This document shows positions 8,466 through 17,201 of a stretch of 64,000 nt of DNA, in pieces. How positions within the stretch are numbered: position 1 is the stretch's first letter; each line of letters begins with the position of its first letter. The notes below the pieces were generated by a model. The model did not search any database. It worked only from the letters and a program-made list of their open reading frames with translations, and was not told the DNA's origin. The position numbers were made by a program, and so were the translations under genes. Source of the DNA: JBBQVS01 sp963792705 (lineage in GTDB: Bacteria; Chloroflexota; Ktedonobacteria; Ktedonobacterales; Ktedonobacteraceae). The DNA is taken from the NCBI GenBank assembly GCA_963792705.1, contig CAWBXD010000010.1, positions 38,019 through 102,018 on the forward strand, read 5' to 3'.

Positions 8466-9470
8466 CTACATCATCGGCCAATCGTGACCAGCAGCTTGAT
8501 AGATTGCTTCAATGGTTGCTATATTTTCTAGCGTCTCACTGAGACGGAGCGAGGGTTCTTGTCCAGTCTGGATGCAATTGGCAAAGTGTTCGACCTCAAG
8601 CTGATATTGATCGACGCGCTCAAAGTTTTTCTCGGTCAATGCTCCATTTTTAATTGTCAGGATAACCGCTTCGATATTACCAGGGGTGAAGGGAACAGGA
8701 ATGGTGATGGTGCCTAATTCGCCAATAATTTCCACCATCTGGCGCGTTGGGAGTTCAAAGCTACAATCTATAACGCCAAAGCGTCCCTCGCCAAAGTCGA
8801 GAACGGCGTTCGTCGCCATATCAACACCAATTGGACTCGTGGTATGGACACGTGCGGCCACAACAAGAGGCGCATGTCCATAGATGGCACGACAAGCATT
8901 AATGGTGTAACATCCTACATCCATTAAAGAACCACCTGCAAGGTCTGGCTTTAGCCTGATGTCATCGGGGTGCGAACGTATATCAAATGAAAACGAGGCG
9001 CGTACAAGACGTACAGGACCAATACTACCTGCATTCACCTGTTCAATGGCCCATACAATCTGTGGATGGAACCGATACATAAATGCTTCCATCAAAAAGA
9101 CATTGTTTGCCTGGGCTGCATCCATCATGATTTTGCCTTCACGGGCCGTCACCGACATTGGTTTTTCACAAAGGACATGTTTGCCCGCTTGCAACGCTTT
9201 CATGGCCCATTCAGCATGTAGACCATTGGGGAGAGGAATATAGATAGCATCAATATCGGGATCGTTTATAATGTTTTCATAGGTGTCATAGATGCGTACA
9301 TCGGAAGCAAACGAGTATTGCTCTGTGGCTCGACGTGAGTCACGGCTTGCGACCGCCACCAATCGTCCATTTGAGGAGGCTCTGATAGCAGGTGCAACCG
9401 CTTTGACGCTAATATTCGCAGCACTAATAATACCCCAGCGAATGGGATTCATAGGTTGACTCGACTGCAT
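8466..9470 (-). CDS. Gfo/Idh/MocA family oxidoreductase
   Basis: A 334-residue NAD(P)-dependent dehydrogenase. The Rossmann region reads IRWGIISAANIS (a GxxxAxxI variant), followed by the family motif HVLCEKPMSVTAREGK, whose EKP lysine is catalytic. AGGSLMDVGCYTINACR is the second conserved block. Such enzymes oxidise sugars, inositols or xylose-like substrates. It probably forms a unit with the downstream GNAT gene. The start could also be the ATG at 9452 (MNPIRWG). Confidence 0.9.
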   Translation of the reverse strand: MQSSQPMNPIRWGIISAANISVKAVAPAIRASSNGRLVAVASRDSRRATEQYSFASDVRIYDTYENIINDPDIDAIYIPLPNGLHAEWAMKALQAGKHVLCEKPMSVTAREGKIMMDAAQANNVFLMEAFMYRFHPQIVWAIEQVNAGSIGPVRLVRASFSFDIRSHPDDIRLKPDLAGGSLMDVGCYTINACRAIYGHAPLVVAARVHTTSPIGVDMATNAVLDFGEGRFGVIDCSFELPTRQMVEIIGELGTITIPVPFTPGNIEAVILTIKNGALTEKNFERVDQYQLEVEHFANCIQTGQEPSLRLSETLENIATIEAIYQAAGHDWPMM

Positions 9471-9703
9471 ACGTTTTTTCCTTCACTACAATATAGAATA
9501 ACTCCACAAAAATGCACATACATCGGGAATGTTTTGCGTACCTCTATGCTATCACAAAACGTGGGCTATACTATATATCAGCGATGTAGGAGCTTTATTT
9601 GTTACACCAAATTTGCGTAAACATCTCCACAAGTGTCATAATCAAAATATGCTAAACATCGGTTGCTTAGCAATGTGATCTTCCTATTTCACTAAGAAAA
9701 GAG

Positions 9704-10516
9704 ATGCAACGAACAATTATGACACAAAGCACAACAACTCATCCATTACGTGTGGGTGTACAAATGCAACCTCAGCACACCACCTATCAGGACTATGCCG
9801 ATGCAGTACGACGCTTTGAGGACCTGGGTGTCGATAGTATTTGGAACTGGGACCATTTCTTTCCACTTTTTGGCGATCCACAGGGCAACCATTTTGAAGG
9901 CTTGACACTGCTCACGGCGATGGCAACCCTGACACATCGTGCGACCATTGGAACGCTCGTCACCTGCAATAGCTATCGCAATCCAGCATTACTCGCGGAC
10001 ATGCTCAAGACCATAGACCATATTAGCAATGGTCGTGTTATTCTGGGTATTGGTTCAGGTTGGTTCGAGCGTGACTATAAAGAGTATGGCTACGATTTTG
10101 GGACGGCAGGGGGTCGTCTCAATGCCCTTGAGGAAGCATTACCGATCATCAAGCATCGTTGGGAGGTGGATGTCCCCAAGCCCATACGTTCTACCATTCC
10201 TATATTGATTGGCGGCGGCGGCGAGAAGAAAACGCTCCGCATCACGGCACAGTATGCAGATATGTGGCACGGTTTTGGTGATGCAGCGACTATCGCACAT
10301 AAAATGGAGGTACTGGACAATTGGTGTAAGGAGATTGGGCGCAATCCGCAGGATATTGAGCGCACCGCAGGCACGAACAAGGATGGCACCGACGAGTTCC
10401 ATGATGGCCTTGTCAAAGCTGGCGTCACGCATCTTATCTTAGGTACACAAACGCCCTGGGATATTGATGCGGTAAAGAAGCTTGTACAATGGCGCGATAG
10501 CCGTTTGGGAAAATAG
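9704..10516 (+). CDS. LLM-class F420-dependent oxidoreductase
   Basis: A 270-residue luciferase-like enzyme: VDSIWNWDHFFPLFGDPQGN, IGTLVTCNSYRNPALLADML, NGRVILGIGSGWFERDY and IPILIGGGGEKKTLRI follow the same order as in the enzyme at 6457-7347. It is slightly shorter than usual. Two ATG starts are possible, 9704 and 9719; AAGAAAAGAG lies immediately before the first, so the second has the better spacing. A 25-bp perfect hairpin follows the gene at once. Confidence 0.9.
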   Translation: MQRTIMTQSTTTHPLRVGVQMQPQHTTYQDYADAVRRFEDLGVDSIWNWDHFFPLFGDPQGNHFEGLTLLTAMATLTHRATIGTLVTCNSYRNPALLADMLKTIDHISNGRVILGIGSGWFERDYKEYGYDFGTAGGRLNALEEALPIIKHRWEVDVPKPIRSTIPILIGGGGEKKTLRITAQYADMWHGFGDAATIAHKMEVLDNWCKEIGRNPQDIERTAGTNKDGTDEFHDGLVKAGVTHLILGTQTPWDIDAVKKLVQWRDSRLGK

Positions 10517-10522
10517 GGAGTT

Positions 10523-10575
10523 AGAACACCCACTGGCTTCCTCATTCTAGGAATGAGGAAGCCAGTGGGTGTTCT
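10523..10575 (+). terminator. Hairpin with 25-bp perfect stem
   Basis: Perfect 25-base arms around a TAG loop, 7 bp after the oxidoreductase stop. No clear U-tract follows on the plus strand, so it may work by stem strength or as an mRNA-stabilising end. It lies 53 bp before the next gene in the same direction. Confidence 0.7.
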
Positions 10576-10628
10576 GGTTCTACTTGCTTATAGGGCATCC
10601 CCGTTTATTTGTGAGGAGAAAAGGTGCG

Positions 10629-11177
10629 ATGGTAAAGATTATTTCCTTCAATACTGCACAACAAGTGGAGCCAATGGTAAAGGATATCATAGAGGTTTAT
10701 GGTGAGGCGTTTGGGCAAGCACCATATTTTAAGGATGCTTTCGATGTGCGCTCGTTTAGTCTTGTGCTACCGCGACACATGCAGCGTCCTGGCTTTCGTT
10801 GTGTGGTGGTGCAGGAAGAGAACACATCGCATATCCTCGGCTTTGCTTACGGCTATACAGGCGAGGCCGGACAATGGTGGCACGATCTCGTGGTACGCAA
10901 ATTGACGCTAGAAAACGCCGAACATTGGATGACCAACGTTTTTGAGGTTGTCGAGCTAGCGGTACGCCCCACGGCGCATGGACGTGGCTATGGTGCAATA
11001 GTTCACGATACTCTTCTACAAGGACTTCCGCATCGTACTGCTGCACTTTCAACCTATCAAGTGGAGACTAGCGCGTCGAAAATGTATGAGAAACGCGGTT
11101 GGGTGACGTTGCTTTCAGATTTTATCTTCCCCGGCTATAGTGAGCCTTATAAAATTATGGGCAAAGCACTTCGCTAA
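10629..11177 (+). CDS. GNAT family N-acetyltransferase
   Basis: A 182-residue GNAT protein. VFEVVELAVRPTAHGRGYGAIVHD contains the acetyl-CoA pyrophosphate loop (HGRGYGA), and ASKMYEKRGWVTL is the C-terminal motif. ATG 10629 is chosen because AGGAG and AAGGTG precede it; the longer frame from 10569 begins inside the upstream hairpin. The substrate is unknown. Confidence 0.85.
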   Translation: MVKIISFNTAQQVEPMVKDIIEVYGEAFGQAPYFKDAFDVRSFSLVLPRHMQRPGFRCVVVQEENTSHILGFAYGYTGEAGQWWHDLVVRKLTLENAEHWMTNVFEVVELAVRPTAHGRGYGAIVHDTLLQGLPHRTAALSTYQVETSASKMYEKRGWVTLLSDFIFPGYSEPYKIMGKALR

Positions 11178-11361
11178 GAGACTCCTGTTACTCCTACCTA
11201 TGCTTAAGCAAATTTTTCCCCTTGAATATGCTACTAAGAACACGTATGTTTATTGTGTGAAGCGCAGAATACGTCACTTCATTTTTTCGGTAAAGAGAGG
11301 CATTTTTGTATGAATGTATAGATAGGTCAAGTTGTTTAAAAAGATGATGAGCATAAAACAT

Positions 11362-11393
11362 AAAAAATAACCTCATCATAAAGATGAGGTTAT
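11362..11393 (-). terminator. Rho-independent terminator of tRNA-His
   Basis: On the minus strand an 11-bp perfect stem around a TTTAT loop is followed directly by a T-run. It lies just 3' of the tRNA-His gene. Confidence 0.85.
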
Positions 11394-11404
11394 AATCAAA
11401 TCAG

Positions 11405-11477
11405 GGTGGCTGATGGGGCTCGAACCCACAACAACTGGAACCACAATCCAGGGCTCTGCCATTGAGCTACAACCACC
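11405..11477 (-). tRNA. tRNA-His (anticodon GTG)
   Basis: The minus strand folds into a full cloverleaf: a 7-bp acceptor GTGGTTG/CAGCCAC, D stem GCTC/GAGC, anticodon stem CTGGA/TCCAG with loop TTGTGGT (anticodon GTG), and T arm GTGGG-TTCGAGC-CCCAT. An extra 5' G faces discriminator C, the G-1:C73 pair specific to tRNA-His. The CCA end is not encoded. A terminator follows. Confidence 0.96.
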
Positions 11478-11561
11478 ACATGTGTGTACTTAATACGCAT
11501 TGAGTATAACAAATACCTCACCTATTGTCAATAGCGATTTTTTAAGAAAGCAATAAGCAGA

Positions 11562-12491
11562 CTAGTACGAGAGAAGTACATCTATCAGCATTCCCCAGAA
11601 CCTCTCTACCTCTAATCCGTAACCGACGCGCACGTTTGCGGGTTTTCCTACTTTGCCATATACGTCACAGATGGTGCGTCCAGCACTCAGGGGACTCATC
11701 GTCTCAATCTCGACATACATGGGGGATGAGTGAATGATGCTTGGCTCAATGACAGAGGCCACGGCACATGGGTCATGGACAGGTGGTGCCGAAAAGCCAA
11801 AGACGTTTTTGTAGCTGTCCGCGAAAAAGACAAGCAGATCGGCGGCAAAATTTGTCACTGGACGCTTCGCATCGCGTAGGTGACGCACAATCTCTTCTGT
11901 CGCTAGTGCCTGATGCGTCACTTCTAGTGGCACCATCGTTATTGGTCGTCCACATTGAAAGACAATTGAGGCAGCTTCTGGGTCAAACCATATATTGAAT
12001 TCTGCGGAAGGGCTGGCGTTACCCACGCCAATCGCACCGCCCATAAGCGAAATGGCTTGTATCTTCGGTAAAATAGCAGGTTCACGGCGTATCGCGGTAG
12101 CAATATTTGTCAGCGGTCCTGTCGGCACAAGCGTGATATCACCATCCGAATTTAACAATAATTCAATAAGCAGATCAACACCATGCTGTGGGGCAAGCTC
12201 AACATCCGGCTCTGGCACATTTGGGCCATCCATACCAGAGACACCGTGAATATCTGCCGCATGTTTTGCGGGTCGTACTAGTGGGCGATCCATACCCATT
12301 GCAATGGGAACATTACGAATGTTCGCTAATGAGCAGACTTTGAGAGCGTTCTGTGTTGTCTTCTCAATTGATTGGTTGCCAGCAACGGTTGTAATGGCTA
12401 GTAGTTCAAGTGCGGGATGATGGGCCGCGAGGAGTAGTGCAATTGCGTCATCATGTCCGGGATCACAATCGAGAATTATTTTCTGTCTCAT
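11562..12491 (-). CDS. Nucleoside hydrolase (inosine/uridine-preferring family)
   Basis: A 309-residue N-ribohydrolase that cleaves nucleosides to base and ribose. The N-terminal ILDCDPGHDDAIALLLA is the calcium-binding DxDxxxDD signature. LVPTGPLTNIATA and SLMGGAIGVGNASPSAEFN are further active-site segments, and PPVHDPCAVA supplies the last calcium-binding Asp. ATG 12491 matches the family start; the longer frame adds 20 residues. It is a single gene and fits nucleoside salvage alongside the phosphopentomutase at 15469. Confidence 0.92.
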   Translation of the reverse strand: MRQKIILDCDPGHDDAIALLLAAHHPALELLAITTVAGNQSIEKTTQNALKVCSLANIRNVPIAMGMDRPLVRPAKHAADIHGVSGMDGPNVPEPDVELAPQHGVDLLIELLLNSDGDITLVPTGPLTNIATAIRREPAILPKIQAISLMGGAIGVGNASPSAEFNIWFDPEAASIVFQCGRPITMVPLEVTHQALATEEIVRHLRDAKRPVTNFAADLLVFFADSYKNVFGFSAPPVHDPCAVASVIEPSIIHSSPMYVEIETMSPLSAGRTICDVYGKVGKPANVRVGYGLEVERFWGMLIDVLLSY

Positions 12492-12721
12492 ACCATTTTC
12501 TTTCAAGAGGATTGTATTTGTGCGTTCTACTATATCGCTTGGCTCTAACAAACGTCAACATTTTTCCCATTCGACCTAATGAAGTTCATTATTGACATAT
12601 ATCACGACAACATTGTAAGGTTATATTGCATCTTTCGTTGATTACGCTCAAGAAGATCTATAGATGTGCTCACATCTGTCACAACACGCATTATAACTAT
12701 AGGGCGTGAAAAGGATTCATT

Positions 12722-13363
12722 ATGGCAACAAATTCCCGAAACGAGCAAACACCACCTCTATGGCATCGCCCTGGTACCAAGATGTCCGAAGAACAATATC
12801 ACGAACTGGAGCGACTCTCTCCTGACCGCAGATACGAATACATCAACGGGATTGCTTACATGATGAGTGGTGGAAGTGTTGCTCACGATAGGATCGCTTA
12901 TAATGCGCGCTTCGCTTTAGATATGCACTTTCGATCTCGTCCTTGTACCGTCTTTGGAGCAGATGTCCAGGTATTTCTCGCGTTAAAAAAAAAGGGGAAG
13001 CCCCACTTTGTCTATCCAGATGCAACCGTTTCCTGTGATGCTGCGGATAGCAGGGCAGATAATACCTTTATAGAAGCACCTTGTGTCGTAGTGGAGGTGC
13101 TTTCTCCTAGTACAGAAACCAAAGATCGCGGCACGAAGTTCAAAGCCTATCAGAATCAGGAAACCATCCAAGAAATAGTCTTGATCAGTCAATTCGCGCA
13201 ATATGTTGAAGTCTGGCAGCGCAACGAACAAGACCCTAACAATCCTAAAGCTTGGCTCTATCGCCATTATGGACCCGATGACACTATTGATCTGATTAGT
13301 ATTGATGTACAAATCGAGATTGCAGAGTTGTATCGAGGGTTGGTATTCAATGATGAAGAGTAA
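12722..13363 (+). CDS. Uma2 family (DUF820) endonuclease-like protein
   Basis: A 213-residue protein of the Uma2 family, a PD-(D/E)xK-fold group abundant in Cyanobacteria and Chloroflexota. MSEEQYHELERLSPDRRYEYINGIAYMM is the typical opening, PDATVSCD holds the PD acid, and CVVVEVLSPSTETKDRGTKF supplies the E-V-L-S-P-S-T active-site strand and lysine. The length is usual. Biological substrates of this family are unknown. It is divergent from the nucleoside hydrolase. Confidence 0.9.
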   Translation: MATNSRNEQTPPLWHRPGTKMSEEQYHELERLSPDRRYEYINGIAYMMSGGSVAHDRIAYNARFALDMHFRSRPCTVFGADVQVFLALKKKGKPHFVYPDATVSCDAADSRADNTFIEAPCVVVEVLSPSTETKDRGTKFKAYQNQETIQEIVLISQFAQYVEVWQRNEQDPNNPKAWLYRHYGPDDTIDLISIDVQIEIAELYRGLVFNDEE

Positions 13364-13502
13364 GTGAGAGTCGTCCTCTTGCTCACAAAGTCCTATGCAC
13401 AAGCAGGTGTTGTTGCCTTGCAGTGAGATTAATTCAGCAATTGATTTTCCTGTTACGTCTGAAATAAGGGAATGTGTCTTTGTTTATGGGAGAAACAAAT
13501 GT

Positions 13503-13976
13503 ATGGATACATTGTTACTGCGCGAAGTCACTCAGAAAAATTGGCGTGCGACACTTCATCTTACAGTGCATCCCGAACAGCAACGCTTTATTGCAGATTA
13601 TGTTCCCATCGCGGCTATCGCATTAGCAAAAGCATATATTCGCCCCGAAGGACGCATTTGGACACCTTATGCGTTTTATAGCTCGACAGACATGGTTGGA
13701 TTTGCGGCGTTGGCCTACGAACCAGAAAGCATAGAAAACTATTGGCTCTTCCACTTTTTTATCGACCAACGCTATCAGAGCAAGGGCTATGGCAAACAAG
13801 CATTACAGCTACTGCTTCAGTCCCTCAGAGATAATCATCCTCAATGTCAGACGCTTCAGCTTACAGTACATCCAGAAAATTATCGTGCTCAACGTCTTTA
13901 TACAAGTATGGGATTTCAACTCGCAGGAGCAGAAGTAGACGAAGAGCCAGTATATAAGCTCGTGATAAAATCATAA
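13503..13976 (+). CDS. GNAT family N-acetyltransferase (polyamine-type)
   Basis: A 157-residue GNAT domain resembling spermidine/BltD-type acetyltransferases: LREVTQKNWRATLHLTVHPEQQRF start, YWLFHFFIDQRYQSKGYGKQAL with the QSKGYGK acetyl-CoA loop, and NYRAQRLYTSMGFQ at the end. ATG 13503 follows GGGAGAAA by 8 bases; the upstream extension has no ribosome site. Substrate preference is inferred from resemblance only. Confidence 0.87.
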   Translation: MDTLLLREVTQKNWRATLHLTVHPEQQRFIADYVPIAAIALAKAYIRPEGRIWTPYAFYSSTDMVGFAALAYEPESIENYWLFHFFIDQRYQSKGYGKQALQLLLQSLRDNHPQCQTLQLTVHPENYRAQRLYTSMGFQLAGAEVDEEPVYKLVIKS

Positions 13977-14006
13977 AATAGCATACGAGGAAGAATTACT
14001 AGTCTT

Positions 14007-14165
14007 ATGCGAATTGTAGTGCTTGCCTCGCCTTCTTTTGGTTACATTATCATAAGCTACTCGCTGCAATCGTTTGGTAGCAAAGGTACAATTCCCATCC
14101 TTTCGTGCTTGTTACTCATCCTCGCGCTTATGACGCTGTTTTCTCCACTACTTAAAAAGGCTTAA
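14007..14165 (+). pseudogene. Small membrane ORF, possible remnant of an MFS transporter
   Basis: A 52-codon frame: the stretch GYIIISYSLQSFGSKGTIPI followed by LSCLLLILALMTLFSP and LLKKA looks like the last two membrane helices of an MFS transporter. The rest of such a gene is absent upstream, where the GNAT gene ends. It has GAGGAAG 14 bases before the ATG, so expression as a small membrane protein cannot be excluded. Confidence is low. Confidence 0.35.
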
Positions 14166-14180
14166 ATAGACAAATGCTAC

Positions 14181-14209
14181 TCGACGTGTCATGCAGCAGT
14201 TGCTATAAT
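14181..14209 (+). promoter_or_regulatory. Sigma-70-like promoter for the pfk operon
   Basis: TCGACG and a perfect TATAAT with a 17-bp spacer, about 55 bp before the phosphofructokinase start. Confidence 0.5.
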
Positions 14210-14263
14210 GGCTTGTAGAGACAAAAGTGAGAACACATAAATAATCTTGGGGGTATAGATACA

Positions 14264-15472
14264 TTGTCAGTAACAGCACGCGGCAATTTGATTATTGGGC
14301 AATCGGGCGGTGCTACTGCCGTCATTAATGCGAGCGTCGTTGGAGCGGTTACTACTGCGCTCAGCGATAGCCATATTGATGGCATCTATGGCATGCAAAA
14401 CGGCATCGAGGGTCTGCTCAAAGAAGATATTCTTGATTTACGCCGACAACCTTCGACATTATGGCAACAGCTTTTATATACACCATCAGCAGCACTTGGC
14501 TCATGTCGCTATAAGCTACAAGCCGAGGACCCCACACGAGCCGTAGAGATATTGCGCCGTTACAATGTGCGCTACGTGCTCTACATTGGTGGCAATGACT
14601 CAGCAGATACGGCGCACCGCCTCGCGCAAGCAGCCCAACACAATGGCTACGAACTACAAACCATCAGCGTTCCCAAAACTATTGACAACGACCTCCCTTT
14701 TACCGACCACTGCCCAGGCTATGGGAGCGCGGCTCGCTTTATAGCGCAAGCAACTATAAATTCGACGATGAACACCATCTCTATTCCTGGACATTATCCA
14801 GTCAAGATTATTGAGACGATGGGCCGTGATGCTGGTTGGCTCACCGCCTCATCTGCGTTAGGCAAACGCGATGATGTTGATCCACCACATATCATTCTTC
14901 CGCCGGAGCATGTCTTTATTGCCGACCAATTCTTAGCACAAGTTGAGGCGGTGTATCGTCGCGTAGGCCATGTTGTGATCGTAGCGGCGGAAACGATTCG
15001 TGATGAGAAGGGGCAAGCCCTTGGCGCAATTGGACAGGTAGGCACCGATGCATTTCAGCACGCTCTACTTAGTGGCGCAGGGCAATCGCTTGTCGATCTC
15101 GTCACAAGCCAGCTAAAGTTACGCGCACGCTTTGATAAGCCGGGCGATCTACAGCGTATGTCCTCGACCCATGTCTCTTCCGTTGACCGTGACGAAGCCT
15201 ATCTTGTGGGCAAAATGGGAACGCAAGCACTGCTCGCAGGTGAAAGCGACAAGATGGTCACGCTAGTACGCCATAGTGAGCCGAGATATCATTGTACAAC
15301 AGGTCTTGTAGAGCTAGCGCAAGTCGCCAACAAGCAATTTCTTATGCCTCAAAATTATATGAACGACACAAAGACAATGGTAACACAGGCATTCCATGAT
15401 TATGCGTTACCCTTGATTGGTGAGCCGCTCAATCAGTATCCAACGATGGAGAAGGTACGAGTGATAGTATGA
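14264..15472 (+). CDS. 6-phosphofructokinase, PPi-type clade
   Basis: A 402-residue phosphofructokinase. GQSGGATAVINASV is the N-terminal phosphate-donor loop, IGGNDSADTA (residues 108-117) corresponds to the GGDGS/GGDDS motif, and PKTIDNDLPFTDH carries the catalytic TID-D. Asp in place of the second Gly of GGDGS is the mark of pyrophosphate-using enzymes, so the donor is probably PPi. GRDAGWLTA and PPEHVF fit that clade. The start is TTG, with GGGGG about 10 bases upstream. It opens an operon whose genes overlap by 4 bp. Confidence 0.85.
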   Translation: MSVTARGNLIIGQSGGATAVINASVVGAVTTALSDSHIDGIYGMQNGIEGLLKEDILDLRRQPSTLWQQLLYTPSAALGSCRYKLQAEDPTRAVEILRRYNVRYVLYIGGNDSADTAHRLAQAAQHNGYELQTISVPKTIDNDLPFTDHCPGYGSAARFIAQATINSTMNTISIPGHYPVKIIETMGRDAGWLTASSALGKRDDVDPPHIILPPEHVFIADQFLAQVEAVYRRVGHVVIVAAETIRDEKGQALGAIGQVGTDAFQHALLSGAGQSLVDLVTSQLKLRARFDKPGDLQRMSSTHVSSVDRDEAYLVGKMGTQALLAGESDKMVTLVRHSEPRYHCTTGLVELAQVANKQFLMPQNYMNDTKTMVTQAFHDYALPLIGEPLNQYPTMEKVRVIV

Positions 15473-16644
15473 TACGACGCGCAATCCTGATTGTACTCGA
15501 CGGTGTTGGCGTTGGAGCTAATCCCGATGCAGCCGCTTATGGTGATGAAGGCGCGAGTTCGCTCGAACATTGTGCCCAAGCGATAGGTGGTCTATCGTTG
15601 CCCCATCTTGGCAGCATTGGACTAGGCAATATTACACCAATCCTGGGAACGCCAGCACGTACAGATGTCAGTGGTAGTTATGGGCGTATGGCCTCGGCTG
15701 CGGCTGGCAAAGATAGCACAACAGGTCATTGGGAGATGACAGGTGTGGTCTTGCAAAAGCCATTGCCAACCTATCCACATGGGTTTCCAGCCACTCTAGT
15801 CGCACAATTTGAAGAGGCTATTGGTCATAAGGTTATTGGCAATATAGTTGCATCTGGTACTGAGGTTATCAAGGAGTTGGGTGAGGAGCATATACGTACA
15901 GGCTCCCCCATTCTTTATACATCAGCAGATAGCGTATTTCAGCTAGCGGCCCACCAGGAAATTATTCCACTTGAAATGCTTTATAGAATGTGCGAGACTG
16001 CGCGAGGCATGCTCACTGGTGAAAACGCGGTAGGACGCGTGATAGCACGCCCATTTCTCGGCACTCCTGGCGCGTTCAAACGTACTGAGCATCGCAGAGA
16101 TTTCTCGCTTGCCCCACTTGGCACAACACTGCTCGATCAGATGAAAAAGGCTGGCAAAGATGTCATTGGGCTTGGCAAGATTGAAGACCTCTTCGCAGGT
16201 CGTGGGCTAACGCAGACCGACCATACCGAAACGAATCGTGATGGGATGGCGGCAACGCTCCACTGGCTCGAACGGGATTTTGAGGGACTGCTTTTCGTCA
16301 ATCTGGTAGAATTTGACATGCTATGGGGTCATCGCCGCGATAGTCACGGCTATGCCCAGGCGTTACGTGATGTAGATAACTGGTTTGCACAGGTACAACA
16401 GGCAATGCGACCAGATGACGTAATCTTTTTCACAGCCGATCATGGAGTCGATCCAACCTATCGCGGCACCGATCATACGCGTGAGTGCGTTCCACTACTT
16501 GCCTATGGGCAACACCTACGCTCAGGAGTCAATCTTGGAACGCGCTCAACATTCGCGGACCTCGGTCAAACGCTAGCACAAGTGTTTGGCGTCGAGTCAT
16601 TAGCGGCTGGTACAAGTTTCGCACAGGATTTGGGACTATCATGA
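15469..16644 (+). CDS. deoB: Phosphopentomutase
   Basis: A 391-residue alkaline-phosphatase-superfamily mutase that interconverts (deoxy)ribose 1- and 5-phosphate. RAILIVLDGVGVGANPDA gives the first metal Asp, AAGKDSTTGHWEMTG holds the phosphorylated Thr, and FFTADHGVDPTYRGTDHTRE supplies the C-terminal metal ligands. Its start overlaps the phosphofructokinase stop by 4 bp. With the nucleoside hydrolase nearby it links nucleoside breakdown to central sugar phosphates. Confidence 0.93.
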   Translation: MIRRAILIVLDGVGVGANPDAAAYGDEGASSLEHCAQAIGGLSLPHLGSIGLGNITPILGTPARTDVSGSYGRMASAAAGKDSTTGHWEMTGVVLQKPLPTYPHGFPATLVAQFEEAIGHKVIGNIVASGTEVIKELGEEHIRTGSPILYTSADSVFQLAAHQEIIPLEMLYRMCETARGMLTGENAVGRVIARPFLGTPGAFKRTEHRRDFSLAPLGTTLLDQMKKAGKDVIGLGKIEDLFAGRGLTQTDHTETNRDGMAATLHWLERDFEGLLFVNLVEFDMLWGHRRDSHGYAQALRDVDNWFAQVQQAMRPDDVIFFTADHGVDPTYRGTDHTRECVPLLAYGQHLRSGVNLGTRSTFADLGQTLAQVFGVESLAAGTSFAQDLGLS

Positions 16645-17201
16645 CAGAAACACAACGCATAGCAACCGATCAACAAGGTTTACCGTTACATGGCGAACGT
16701 GTTACAGTACGACGCCCTCTATCAAATGACGCCGCAAATGTCTTTCGTTGGGAGCGAGATGATGAGGTATGGCGTTACGACCCCCACCGTCCGTACTCGA
16801 ACACAATGGCAGAGTTTGTACCCTTATTCGAGCGAAACTATGTGCAGAGTAACGGACGACAATTCTGGTTCATCATCGAAGATGAACAACATATCCCAAT
16901 TGGCACGATCACCTACTTCAATATTGATCGTCGTCTCGGTCAAGTTGAGGTCGGTCTCGGTCTAGGCGAGAAATCGCGTTGGGGCAAAGGCTATGGTGCG
17001 GAGGCCATTCGTGTGTTAGTTCACTACCTCTTCACCGTCCAGAACCTCACGCGCATCTATGCAGAGACAGCAATGGCGAATCAAGCGGCCCGCAATGCCT
17101 TTACAAAATCTAATTTTGTCGAGGTTGGGCAAATCTACGACCCCCGTAGCTCAGGCGACCCCTGGGTATTATTGGAAATTTGGAGGAAGAATTATCAATG
17201 A
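16641..17201 (+). CDS. GNAT acetyltransferase, RimJ/RimL type
   Basis: A 186-residue GNAT protein. It shows LHGERVTVRRPLSNDAANVF at the start, EKSRWGKGYGAEAI as the acetyl-CoA loop and NQAARNAFTKSNFVEVG near the end, all RimJ/RimL-like. ATGA overlaps join it to deoB upstream and to the phosphohexomutase gene downstream, so it is translationally coupled within a carbohydrate operon, an unexpected place for a protein acetyltransferase. The target is unknown. Confidence 0.87.
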   Translation: MTETQRIATDQQGLPLHGERVTVRRPLSNDAANVFRWERDDEVWRYDPHRPYSNTMAEFVPLFERNYVQSNGRQFWFIIEDEQHIPIGTITYFNIDRRLGQVEVGLGLGEKSRWGKGYGAEAIRVLVHYLFTVQNLTRIYAETAMANQAARNAFTKSNFVEVGQIYDPRSSGDPWVLLEIWRKNYQ